DNA of 60,323 bases from Bryobacteraceae bacterium (GCA_023511855.1 JAIMAR010000002.1:1-60323); one strand, 5' to 3'; positions 39,442 to 47,277 are shown, counted from the stretch's first letter. Numbers and translations are program-made. The notes: generated from the letters alone by a model not told the origin.

Positions 39442-40095
39442 ATGCACCTGGCCCTGATTCACACCTCTCCGGCCGCCATCACGCCGTTGGCGCGCTACTA
39501 TGCGGAGCACGAACCCGAATGGCGCCTGACCCATCTGCTCGACGACGGGATTCTGCACCTGTTTCGGGAATCCCGCGAAAGCGACATCGAGGCGGCGCTC
39601 GCCAGCCTTGTTGAGCGTGCGGCCGGCTACGGCGCCCGCGCCGCCATCGTCACTTGCTCGGCGGTGACTCCGGCCCTGTTGTCCCGCTTGCAGATGCGCT
39701 CGCCCATGCCGCTGATCAAGATCGATGAGCCCATGGCACGGGCCGCGGTCTCGCAGGCTCGCCGCATCGGCGTGCTGATCTCGTTCCCCCCCACGTTGCA
39801 GCCCACGGTCTCGCTGCTCGAGGACACGGCTGCCTCCCTGGGCCGCCGGGTGGAGATCGTCCCCCAGGTGTGCGACGGAGCCTACGCGGCCCTGCTGGCC
39901 GGCGACACCGCAACTCATGACCGGATTCTGCATTCCGGCGCCCGGCAACTCACCGCACAATCCGCGGAAGCCATTGTTCTCGCGCAAGTCTCCATGGCCC
40001 ACCTGCGCGACGAGCTTGCTGAGGCGCTTTCGCTTCCGGTGTTTTCCAGCCTCGAAACCAGCCACGCCGCCGTCCGGGAGGCCCTCGGCCTATGA
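39442..40095 (+). CDS. Aspartate/glutamate racemase-superfamily protein
   Basis: A 217-residue protein with the two-lobed Asp/Glu racemase fold. The first catalytic Cys is present (VTCSAVTP, C72), but where the second Cys is expected the protein has LAQVSMA (Q182). One-Cys members of this superfamily include decarboxylases and isomerases, so a true two-base racemase is unlikely. In this operon it may isomerise or lactonise an acid-sugar intermediate; no substrate can be assigned. Its stop overlaps the next start as ATGA. Confidence 0.8.
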   Translation: MHLALIHTSPAAITPLARYYAEHEPEWRLTHLLDDGILHLFRESRESDIEAALASLVERAAGYGARAAIVTCSAVTPALLSRLQMRSPMPLIKIDEPMARAAVSQARRIGVLISFPPTLQPTVSLLEDTAASLGRRVEIVPQVCDGAYAALLAGDTATHDRILHSGARQLTAQSAEAIVLAQVSMAHLRDELAEALSLPVFSSLETSHAAVREALGL

Positions 40096-40919
40096 TCCGG
40101 CTTTGCTATACGGTCGCCACACCCGACTGTGAAGACCCCAATATGCTCGCCCTCCGCGGGCCGCTCGAGCGCAGCTTCGCGCTGCTCGCCCACGCTGGAT
40201 ACTCCGCAGCGGAGCTGATGGTGCGGGACCCGCAGTTGCTCGACGCGCGGCAAATCCGCCGGCAGGCTTCCGATGCCGGACTCGAGCTGCCCGCCGTCAG
40301 CACCGGACAGTTGAGAAAGGAGCGCGGGCTGCAATTGTGCGCGCTGGACCCGGCCTTGCGCGGCGCGGCTGTGGATGCTCTGCTCTGCGTCGTCGATTTT
40401 GCGGCTGAGATCGGTGCGGGCGTCGTCAACATCGGCACGCTGCGCGGCCACCTTCCGGCCGGCTCCGAACGTCGCACGGCCCGCGCGGCGGCCGCCCGTG
40501 CGCTGGAAACTGCTCTGGCGCACGCGGCAGCGGCGAGCATCGCGATCGCGCTCGAACCCCAATGCCGTTACGTCAGCAACTGGCTCAACACCGTGGGCGA
40601 AACCCTGGCGTTTCTCCATGGTTTCTCCGGTCCCCGCCCACGTATGGTCTTCGATTGCTACCACGCCCTGCTGGAAGAGCGGTCTGTGGCCGCAGCCCTG
40701 ATTCGCGCCTTTCCTCATCTGGCCTGGGTCCAGGTTTCCGATAGCAATCGAGGGGCCCCCGGCTCGGCCCAGCATAACTTTGGCGAGTTGATTCGGGTCC
40801 TCAAAGCCCTCGGCTACGAAGGCTACCTATCGGTAGAGTGCCTGCCGTCGGCGGATCCGGCCGCCGCGGTGCAGGCCGCGCAAAGACACTTGATGCCATT
40901 TTTGGAGGAAAACGAATGA
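40092..40919 (+). CDS. Sugar phosphate isomerase/epimerase-like TIM barrel (possible OtnI role)
   Basis: A 275-residue xylose-isomerase-like TIM barrel without a signal peptide, thus cytosolic. Probable metal ligands are E155 (ALEPQ), D188 and H191 (FDCYH), D217 (SDSNR) and E249 (SVECLP). In known four-carbon acid-sugar clusters a hydroxypyruvate-isomerase-like protein (OtnI) converts 2-oxo- to 3-oxo-tetronate; this gene sits in the same neighbourhood with DUF1537 and aldolase genes. The match is to the fold and context, not to OtnI itself. Both ends overlap adjacent genes by four bases. Confidence 0.82.
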   Translation: MIRLCYTVATPDCEDPNMLALRGPLERSFALLAHAGYSAAELMVRDPQLLDARQIRRQASDAGLELPAVSTGQLRKERGLQLCALDPALRGAAVDALLCVVDFAAEIGAGVVNIGTLRGHLPAGSERRTARAAAARALETALAHAAAASIAIALEPQCRYVSNWLNTVGETLAFLHGFSGPRPRMVFDCYHALLEERSVAAALIRAFPHLAWVQVSDSNRGAPGSAQHNFGELIRVLKALGYEGYLSVECLPSADPAAAVQAAQRHLMPFLEENE

Positions 40920-42064
40920 TGTTACGAACTCTGCTGTTGTCGGCGCTGCTTGCCGCCGCCAGCGCCACGAGCTTGAAGGCGATCGAGATTGCCACCGGCA
41001 AGATGCTCGGGCCAAGATACGACCAGCGGGCATTTTACGTCCGGGAACCGGGGGGCCAGTGGCAAAAAACTTACACCGGACCGCAATACCGGCCGGAAGC
41101 CGCCGGGAGGCTGATGAATCTACGCATCGCGCAGGCGCTGTTCCACGACGAATGGCTGACCGAAGGCACGGTCGACCCTGACCAGAACACCGACCGGGTC
41201 ATCGCCGCTCTCGATACGTACCGCAAACATGGCATTCTCGCCCTCAACGCGAGCCTCCAGTGCGGCAACCCCGGCTACAACCGCGAAGTGCCCGAAATCA
41301 AACGTGTGAATGCCGCCAAGGCCGGCCCCGGCAAGGGATACCTGTGCAGCGCCTTCCTGCCCGACGGCACAATGAAACCGGCCTGGCAGAAACGGTTGCT
41401 TCGGCTGGCGCGCGCGCTGGACGAACGCGGTATGATCCTCAACTTGATGTATTTCTATCAGTCGCAGGACGAGGTTCTCAAAGACCCGCAAGCCATCCGC
41501 AACGCCGTGAGAAACGCCACCGACTTCCTCATTGACAACAACCTCCGCAACGTGATCATTGAAATCGCCAATGAACAGGACGTGCGCGGGTGGGACCACG
41601 ACCTGTACATCGAACGCGACACGGGCGAGCTCATCGCCATTGCGCGCGAGCGCTTCCACCTTAAGAATGCGCCGTTCCGCCTTCCGATTTCCGCATCCTC
41701 GGGACCGTCCATGAAGCTTTTCGACAGTACGACCGTGCACGCCGACTTGACCATCATTCATGGCAACAACCGGCGCATCGTCGAGAAGTACGAAAGGGTC
41801 CGATTTCTGTACGGCCATCCGCTGGCGCCCGGCCCAATTCTCATGAACGAGGACGACAACGGCCGCGAGACGAGCGAAGAAAACCTCCGCAACGAGCTGG
41901 CCAGTTGCGACGCGGTGTGGGATGGCGGCGGGAGCTGGGGCTACATGCCCTGGCGCCAGACTCAGATGTATCCGTTCCGCTATTACAACCCCACGGGGGA
42001 TTCGCAGGACGAGCGCTACTTCCGGGCCGTCCTGGAGCACATTAGGAAGAAAGTGTTCCGCTGA
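40916..42064 (+). CDS. Secreted glycoside hydrolase-like protein (TIM-barrel, clan GH-A-like)
   Basis: About 382 residues from ATG 40916, with GGAGG upstream and ATGA overlap with the preceding stop. A signal peptide (MMLRTLLLSALLAAASATSLKA) is followed by a cellulase-superfamily-like barrel: HDEWLTEGTVDPDQ, LNLMYFYQSQDE, IIEIANEQD (putative acid/base E220) and ILMNEDDNG (putative nucleophile E312). Spacing of about 92 residues fits a retaining glycosidase. The exact GH family was not recognised. An exported enzyme inside a chain of cytosolic catabolic genes is unusual and suggests that it releases the sugar the operon consumes. Confidence 0.75.
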   Translation: MMLRTLLLSALLAAASATSLKAIEIATGKMLGPRYDQRAFYVREPGGQWQKTYTGPQYRPEAAGRLMNLRIAQALFHDEWLTEGTVDPDQNTDRVIAALDTYRKHGILALNASLQCGNPGYNREVPEIKRVNAAKAGPGKGYLCSAFLPDGTMKPAWQKRLLRLARALDERGMILNLMYFYQSQDEVLKDPQAIRNAVRNATDFLIDNNLRNVIIEIANEQDVRGWDHDLYIERDTGELIAIARERFHLKNAPFRLPISASSGPSMKLFDSTTVHADLTIIHGNNRRIVEKYERVRFLYGHPLAPGPILMNEDDNGRETSEENLRNELASCDAVWDGGGSWGYMPWRQTQMYPFRYYNPTGDSQDERYFRAVLEHIRKKVFR

Positions 42065-42067
42065 GCC

Positions 42068-43333
42068 ATGCCCGCCGGCCCGCTGCAATTCGCCGCCATC
42101 GCCGACGATTATACCGGCGCATCGGATCTCGCCGGGATGCTGCACCTGGCCGGCGTTCCGGCCGTGCAAGTCTTCGGCGTACCGGAGGATCCCGTGGAAG
42201 AGGCTGGGGTGGCCGGCGGCGCGGTCATCGTGGCCCTCAAGACGCGCTCGGCCCCGCGCGAAGAGGCAGTGGAGCTTTCCCTACGAGCCCTTCGGCAACT
42301 GCGGAAACTCGATCCGCGCCAAGTCCAATTCAAGTACTGCTCCACCTTTGACTCCACCCCGCGCGGCAACATCGGCCCCGTCACCGAGGCGCTGCTCGAC
42401 GCCATGGGCGTGGCCTGCACGGTCGCTGTACCCGCTCTGCCCGTCAACGGCCGCACGCAGTATCTCGGCCACCTTTTCGTCGAAGGGCGCCTGCTGGCCG
42501 AGTCTCCCCTCCGCGACCATCCCCTGAATCCTATGACGGACTCCAACCTGGTCCGCTGGCTGGCCGGCCAGACCAGCGCTCGCGTGGGTTTGGTTCCCTT
42601 GCCCGTCGTGCTCGCCGGGCCCGGCGAGATTCAGCGGGTTTTGCGGGAACTGGAGTGCCAGGGCGTCCGCATCGCGCTGGTCGATGCGGTCACCGACGCC
42701 GACCTTGACGCCATCGCCGCCGCTGTCGCCGACATGCCGCTCATCACCGGCGGCAGCGGCATCACCCTCGCCCTGGCCCGGCTTTGGCAGCGCCAAGGCG
42801 GCCTCGGCTCTCCCCCCGCAGCACCGCGGCTGCCGCGCGGCAGGGGAACCCTCATCTTGGCCGGCAGTTGCTCGGCCGCCACCCTCGAACAACTCGACCG
42901 CTGGGAGGCCGCCGGGCACGCCATTTTGCGCGTCTGCGAGCCGGCGCAAGTCGCCTCGGCGGCCGGCTATGCCCGCGCGGAAATCGCCCGCACGGGCATC
43001 GCCACCATCGCGTCTAGCGCCACACCTTCCCGCCGCCACGCCGACCCTCAAGCCGCCCGGGCATTTGAAACCGCCTTCGGCGGCCTGGCTGCACAGGTGG
43101 TGCGCGAGGAGTTGGCCGACAACATCATCGTCGCCGGCGGCGAAACTTCCGGCGCCGTCGTGGACGCCCTAGCCGTCAAGGCCGCCCGGGTCGTCGGCCT
43201 GGTCGCTCCCGGCGTGCCTTCCCTGCTCAGTCTCGACGGGCGCGGTCTCTGGCTGGTTCTCAAATCCGGCAACTTCGGAGGCCCGGACTTCTTCGCCGAC
43301 GCCCTCCGCCAGCGCGAGGAATTATGCAACTGA
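42068..43333 (+). CDS. DUF1537 four-carbon acid sugar kinase (OtnK/DtnK family)
   Basis: A 421-residue DUF1537 kinase. The N-terminal substrate domain starts IADDYTGASDLAGMLHLAG (family hallmark ADDxTGA-D), then KYCSTFDSTPRGNIGPV. The C-terminal nucleotide-binding domain has ILAGSCSAATLEQL and IIVAGGETSGAVVDAL. The family phosphorylates four-carbon acid sugars, 3-oxo-tetronate (OtnK) or D-threonate (DtnK), at the 4-hydroxyl. With a class II aldolase rather than PdxA2 next to it, the OtnK reaction is more likely. It ends ten bases inside the aldolase gene, so translation is coupled. Three bases separate it from the hydrolase gene. Confidence 0.92.
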   Translation: MPAGPLQFAAIADDYTGASDLAGMLHLAGVPAVQVFGVPEDPVEEAGVAGGAVIVALKTRSAPREEAVELSLRALRQLRKLDPRQVQFKYCSTFDSTPRGNIGPVTEALLDAMGVACTVAVPALPVNGRTQYLGHLFVEGRLLAESPLRDHPLNPMTDSNLVRWLAGQTSARVGLVPLPVVLAGPGEIQRVLRELECQGVRIALVDAVTDADLDAIAAAVADMPLITGGSGITLALARLWQRQGGLGSPPAAPRLPRGRGTLILAGSCSAATLEQLDRWEAAGHAILRVCEPAQVASAAGYARAEIARTGIATIASSATPSRRHADPQAARAFETAFGGLAAQVVREELADNIIVAGGETSGAVVDALAVKAARVVGLVAPGVPSLLSLDGRGLWLVLKSGNFGGPDFFADALRQREELCN

Positions 43334-43962
43334 AGGAAATGCTCCAGGAGCTTTGTGACGCGGCCGCGTCCTTCTATGCTCGCGGCTATGCCTTCGGCTC
43401 GACCGGAAATCTCAGCATCCGCTGCGGGGACGAGGTCTGGATCTCTCCCACCGGCGCTTCGCTGCGCGCCCTGACGCCGGACGAGCTGGCCTGCATCGAC
43501 GCCAACGGCGCCCGGCTCAACGCCAAAAGTCCCTCGAAGGAGTATCCATTTCACCTGGCCGCCTACCGCGCCGCCGGCGCACGCGCCAGCGCGATTGTGC
43601 ATCTGCACTCGACCCACGCCGTCGCGCTTTCGTGTCTCGACTCGCTCGACCCGGCCGAGCCGCTGCCGGTCTTTACGCCTTATTACCTGATGCGCGTCGC
43701 GCCTCTGGCCGTCATCGACTACTTTCCTCCGGGCTCGGCCGAGCTGGCCGCCGCCATCGGCCAAGCGGCCGCGGCCCACGATTGCCTCCTGCTGCGCAAT
43801 CACGGCCTGGTCTGCCTGGGAAGGACGATGGCGGTGGCCGTGGACCGCGCCGAAGAGCTGGAAGAAACCGCCCGCCTGTATTTCCTGCTGCGCGGCGAGA
43901 AGGTGCGGCTGCTCAGCCCCGCCGAGCGCGATCACATCGCGCACGCTTATCCCCGGCGTTGA
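43324..43962 (+). CDS. Class II aldolase/adducin protein, probable 3-oxo-tetronate-4-phosphate decarboxylase (OtnC-like)
   Basis: A 212-residue zinc enzyme of the FucA/AraD fold: ARGYAFGSTGNLSIR, ISPTGASLRAL, catalytic Glu E73 (SKEYPFH), zinc ligands H93 and H95 (VHLHSTH) and a third in LLLRNHGLV. OtnC relatives decarboxylate 3-oxo-tetronate-4-phosphate to dihydroxyacetone phosphate, which enters glycolysis. Fuculose-type aldolase activity is the alternative. It is the last gene of the operon. A GGCGGCG-AAGG-CGCCGCC hairpin (43981-43998) follows but lacks a T tract. Confidence 0.9.
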   Translation: MQLKEMLQELCDAAASFYARGYAFGSTGNLSIRCGDEVWISPTGASLRALTPDELACIDANGARLNAKSPSKEYPFHLAAYRAAGARASAIVHLHSTHAVALSCLDSLDPAEPLPVFTPYYLMRVAPLAVIDYFPPGSAELAAAIGQAAAAHDCLLLRNHGLVCLGRTMAVAVDRAEELEETARLYFLLRGEKVRLLSPAERDHIAHAYPRR

Positions 43963-43980
43963 CAGCAGGGCGGAGCAACA

Positions 43981-43998
43981 GGCGGCGAAGGCGCCGCC
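43981..43998 (+). terminator. Hairpin after the catabolic operon
   Basis: Seven-base perfect stem GGCGGCG/CGCCGCC with loop AAGG lies 18 bases after the aldolase stop. No T run follows, so factor-independent termination is doubtful; it may be an RNA-stabilising or rho-assisted end. Confidence 0.35.
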
Positions 43999-44133
43999 CA
44001 CAGAGAGGATGCGCCAGTTCCCCGCGTGGGGATTTTGGCAAACGGCGGTGAATGCCGGCGCAGCCCTTGGTCTACTCATCGTCCCAATCCGGATCAACAG
44101 AATGCAAGCTGAATTTCACGCGTTGCACGGCTG

Positions 44134-44163
44134 TTCATCTCTGGCCGTCGAGTCGAGTACAAT
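44134..44163 (+). promoter_or_regulatory. Putative promoter of GntR copy 2
   Basis: TTCATC (44134-44139) and TACAAT (44158-44163) are 18 bases apart. The -10 hexamer ends seven bases before the ATG at 44171, again leaving almost no leader. Confidence 0.4.
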
Positions 44164-44170
44164 GCATCTG

Positions 44171-44914
44171 ATGCGCCGCAAGTCCGCCCGCGCCCATTCT
44201 CGAAACTCCAGCAAGCCGAGTGAATCCGGGTCCGCAACCAGCGGGCTATCGGCCAAGGACCGCGCTTACCAGGCCCTCAAGGCCGACATCCTGACCAATC
44301 GTCTCCGGCCAGGGGATCCCGTCCCGGTGGAGGAGTATGTGAGGGATTTGCGCTTGAGCCGCACGCCGGTGCGGGAAGCGGCATTGCAGCTCCAACGCGA
44401 GGGCCTCATCGACATCCACCCGCGGCTGGGCACGTTCGTCTCCTATCTGGATCTGCGGAAGATCCGCGAGATGTACCGCGTCCGCACGCTTCTGGAAGGG
44501 GAAGCCGCACGCGAGGCGGCCCTGCGGGCGCCCACCGAAGCGCTGGAGGAGTTGCGGCGGGATCTGGCCGCGTTCAACCAGACCGGAGAAATCGACGTGC
44601 GGGGCATGTCGGAAACGGGCAAACGGGTCCATCAGATCATCGTCGGACACTGCGGCAACGAGGTGCTGCGTTCCATGATCCTCTCCATGCAGGATCATTT
44701 CACCCGCTTTCGCAACCTGTCGATCCAACTGCCCGAGAAGGTTCTTTCCTCGCACCGCGAGCATCTGGCGATCGTCGACAGCCTGATCGCCCGGGACGGC
44801 GACCGCGCCGCGGCGCTGATCCAGGAGCATTTCGAGCACGCCTGCCAATTTCTGCTCAACAGCCTGCTCGACGGATCGGCGGCCACAGGCGCCCGGCTGA
44901 CGATCGCTTCCTGA
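44171..44914 (+). CDS. GntR-family regulator, FadR/FCD subfamily (copy 2)
   Basis: About 247 residues from ATG 44171; an in-frame ATG at 44162 overlaps the -10 hexamer and is less likely. Winged helix (AYQALKADILTNRLRPGD, LRLSRTPVREAAL, LGTFVSYLD) plus FCD domain (LLEGEAAREAALRAP, MSETGKRVHQIIVGHC, LSSHREHLAIVD, HFEHACQFLL). It is a close paralogue of the regulator at 35.4-36.2 kb, alike through both domains and differing mainly in the first 30 residues. The pair brackets the catabolic operon, each reading outwards from it. It probably responds to a pathway acid and may share operators with copy 1. Confidence 0.92.
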   Translation: MRRKSARAHSRNSSKPSESGSATSGLSAKDRAYQALKADILTNRLRPGDPVPVEEYVRDLRLSRTPVREAALQLQREGLIDIHPRLGTFVSYLDLRKIREMYRVRTLLEGEAAREAALRAPTEALEELRRDLAAFNQTGEIDVRGMSETGKRVHQIIVGHCGNEVLRSMILSMQDHFTRFRNLSIQLPEKVLSSHREHLAIVDSLIARDGDRAAALIQEHFEHACQFLLNSLLDGSAATGARLTIAS

Positions 44915-44923
44915 GCCCGCGTC

Positions 44924-44964
44924 TTGACGCCGCTGTTGCATGTCAGTAGAATATCACTGTCATG
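44924..44964 (+). promoter_or_regulatory. Promoter and palindromic operator of the phosphatase-like gene
   Basis: TTGACG (44924-44929), 17 bases, TAGAAT (44947-44952): a strong promoter ending nine bases before the ATG. A 26-bp near-palindrome, CATGTCAGT-N8-ACTGTCATG (44939-44964), covers the -10 and the start codon; arms match at 8 of 9 positions. The arm CATGTCAGT also occurs at the TonB receptor promoter (50943-50951). Confidence 0.6.
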
Positions 44965-46245
44965 TACAGATGCTTAAGCGTGCTGGCGACCCTTCCGCTA
45001 TGGCTGGCCGCGCAGACCGCGCCCGCGCCTTCGGATCAGATCCACCTGGCCTGGACGCGCGATAGCGCGACAACGATTACCGTTGTTTGGAGAACCATGG
45101 ACGCCTCCGTCCCGTCCACCGTCGAGTACCGGCGGCAAGGAGAGAGCCGGTGGCGCCGCGCGACCGGCGGTCCCCGTCCCAGCGGCACAGAGGGCCGGTT
45201 GCACGAGGTCCTGGTGCAGGGTTTGGAGCCGACTTCGAGATACGAATACCGCGTGGCGGGACCCCAGGGCAGTTGGAGCGCCGTTTACTCATTCCTCACC
45301 GCACCCCGGCCGGGCGGGTCCTTTGAAGCCGTCTTCGTCGCCGACACAGGGTTGGACGGAAGACTGGACGGCCTTTCAACCGGCACCCGCGAGGTGATCG
45401 AGGCCGTGGCCAAGCTCAACCCCACAGTGATTCTCTGGGGCGGCGACGGCGCCTACTATGACACCGACAAGCGCTTCGGCACACTGGACAGAACCATCGA
45501 CTACTGGTTCAACATGGTGATGCCGTTCGCCGTGAAGGCGCCGATCATGCCCACCTACGGGAATCATGAGATCTTTCTGAAAGAAGGCTATCTGTTCTGG
45601 GCCGACCGGTTCCCGACGCCGGAGGGTTTTGACAACCGGCGTTACTATTCGTTCGATGTGGGCGACGCGCACTTTGTGTCGATCCTGGCCGCCGATTCGG
45701 AAAGCGGCGCGTTGCCGGAAACGGTCCTGCGCTGGATCGACGCGGACCTGGAAAAGGCCCGCAAATCCGGTAGGAAGTGGCTCGTCCCCTATCTTCACGT
45801 GGCGCCGTTTTCCGACGGCTCCAATCACCCTTCCAACCTGGACTACCGAAGACAACTTGGCCCCATTTTTGAAAAACATGGCGTGCGCCTCGTGCTGACC
45901 GCTCATGACCAGTCCTACGAGAGGACCTTCCCGCTGCGAGGCGTGCCGGACAAGATCGAGATCACCAGCAACGCCAAGGACTGCTTCGGCGCGAGCGACG
46001 GCACCGTGTACCTGAAGGTGGGACCGGGCGGCAAGCAGAGCAACATCAACCGCGGATTCGCCAACTTCAAGACGAATCCGCCGCCCGCGCACACCGCGTT
46101 CCGTGACAACACCGCTCATCATTTCGCAAGGCTGATTTTCGAACCGCAAAGCGTCCGCGTTCAGATCTTCGCCGTGCTGCGCGGCAAGCCCGAGTGGGTA
46201 CAGGACGAGTTCCTCTACACGCTGGGCTCCTGCGGGGGACGCTGA
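44962..46245 (+). CDS. Secreted purple-acid-phosphatase-like metallophosphoesterase
   Basis: A 427-residue protein: signal peptide (MYRCLSVLATLPLWLAAQ), an N-terminal fibronectin-III-like domain (about 25-115: ITVVWRTMD, VQGLEPTSRYEYRV) and a calcineurin-like metallophosphoesterase domain. Metal residues appear at D128 (ADTG), D162 (GGDGAYYD), N201-H202 (GNHE), H279 (YLH) and H315 (TAHDQSYER). The usual final GHxH is AHDQ here, so one His is Gln317, and activity may be altered. It probably releases phosphate from a phospho-compound outside the cytoplasm. It starts 47 bases after GntR copy 2 but has its own promoter and operator. Confidence 0.88.
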   Translation: MYRCLSVLATLPLWLAAQTAPAPSDQIHLAWTRDSATTITVVWRTMDASVPSTVEYRRQGESRWRRATGGPRPSGTEGRLHEVLVQGLEPTSRYEYRVAGPQGSWSAVYSFLTAPRPGGSFEAVFVADTGLDGRLDGLSTGTREVIEAVAKLNPTVILWGGDGAYYDTDKRFGTLDRTIDYWFNMVMPFAVKAPIMPTYGNHEIFLKEGYLFWADRFPTPEGFDNRRYYSFDVGDAHFVSILAADSESGALPETVLRWIDADLEKARKSGRKWLVPYLHVAPFSDGSNHPSNLDYRRQLGPIFEKHGVRLVLTAHDQSYERTFPLRGVPDKIEITSNAKDCFGASDGTVYLKVGPGGKQSNINRGFANFKTNPPPAHTAFRDNTAHHFARLIFEPQSVRVQIFAVLRGKPEWVQDEFLYTLGSCGGR

Positions 46246-46319
46246 CAGCCGCCCCGCGCTCGGGGAATCCAAGCTCAAAACCCGAAACCGCGACCCCCGG
46301 GCGCAACAAAAAGCTGATA

Positions 46320-46325
46320 TATACT
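46320..46325 (+). promoter_or_regulatory. -10-like hexamer before the secreted beta-sandwich gene
   Basis: TATACT lies six bases before the ATG at 46332, with no ribosome site and no clear -35. Same geometry as the other presumed leaderless starts in this region. Confidence 0.35.
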
Positions 46326-46331
46326 GTACAT

Positions 46332-46976
46332 ATGTCTACCATGACACGCATGATCTCACTGTCCGCCTTGATTCTGCTGGCGATTCCGCTGCGGGCCGCC
46401 GCAGCCTCCGCCGTTTGCCCCATCGATGAGGACTTCACCACCGGGCGCACGGCTGCCGCGCGTCCGCGCGATCCCGGCGAATTCACCCCGGAGGGGTGGA
46501 GAGTCCGCAGCTTCGAGTCGCAGCTCAAGTACGACCTCGGCAGGCATTACCGGAAGGGGCTGGTCGAGATCGAGATCCGGGGCCCGCTGAAGCACATGCC
46601 CAAACATTCGCTCTTTTCCGCCTGGAACGAAGAAGCTGCCTCCGACGGCGCCCGCAAGACGCAGGGTTTCTACCAGCTCCGGCTGATCAATGAGGGGATG
46701 ATGCTCCGGCTCACCTATAGGCCGGGCGGGCGCAGCTTCGAGGGCGAGGTTGCGCCGCTGGAGTGGGAGGACAAATGGTACCGGATCGAGGGGACGTGGG
46801 ATACGGCAGGGGGCGATTCCACCCTCAAGCGCGACGGCGTCTTGCTCAAAACAGGCAAGATCCATTCGCCGTTCGAGGGCTTCCGCTGGATCTTCATCGG
46901 CACGGACAACTACCAGGACTTCCGCGCGATTCCGGGCATGGTTTACCGGCGCCTGAAAGTTTGCGTGAGTGATTGA
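46332..46976 (+). CDS. Secreted protein, probable concanavalin-A-like beta-sandwich
   Basis: About 214 residues: signal peptide (MSTMTRMISLSALILLAIPLRAAAA), then alternating strands such as LVEIEIRGPLK, KHSLFSAWNEEA, FYQLRLINEGMMLRLTY, WYRIEGTWDT and FRWIFIGTDN, which suggest a LamG/jelly-roll lectin-like fold. No catalytic residues or named family recognised. It follows the phosphatase-like gene by 86 bases and is probably part of the same carbohydrate-use locus. Two more in-frame ATGs (46341, 46350) would also leave a signal peptide. Homology search for a ConA-like fold would settle the call. Confidence 0.6.
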   Translation: MSTMTRMISLSALILLAIPLRAAAASAVCPIDEDFTTGRTAAARPRDPGEFTPEGWRVRSFESQLKYDLGRHYRKGLVEIEIRGPLKHMPKHSLFSAWNEEAASDGARKTQGFYQLRLINEGMMLRLTYRPGGRSFEGEVAPLEWEDKWYRIEGTWDTAGGDSTLKRDGVLLKTGKIHSPFEGFRWIFIGTDNYQDFRAIPGMVYRRLKVCVSD

Positions 46977-47277
46977 GCCTGGCGGGCGCGTGTGCCGGCG
47001 CACGGGCCGGGTCACACGGCTGCCGCCGGGAAGATCCATGGCCCCCTAATCTTGCGACGCAGAACAGACTACGCAGGGCCGGACAGCTCCAGCAGGTCAT
47101 GCCCGTAGGATGAGATCTGGGAGCCAGACGCCGGTCCCACCGCACGTATGGGTTACCCCGCCTGAACAAAGATTGGAAAGCCAATGAATACCGCCGGCAA
47201 AGTAAGGCTTGGCCTTGCGGATGCCGACCTGCCTCACCCAACAGCGTAGAGGCTTACCCCGGGCTGAGCTGGAAACG
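46977..47277. other. Gene-free stretch with possible mobile-element remnant
   Basis: No convincing coding region is seen. Around 47122-47156 a GAGCC-AGACGC...GCACGTA-TGGGTT arrangement resembles the stem of group II introns (GAGCC...GCACG...GGTT), but pairing is imperfect and no reverse transcriptase or domain V was found. It may be a decayed element; the evidence is weak. Confidence 0.25.

Noticed and set aside
38389-40065. 558-codon minus-strand frame across the catabolic operon
   Set aside because: Runs across parts of three well-supported plus-strand genes; low-complexity Gly/Arg/Gln-rich translation typical of antisense frames.
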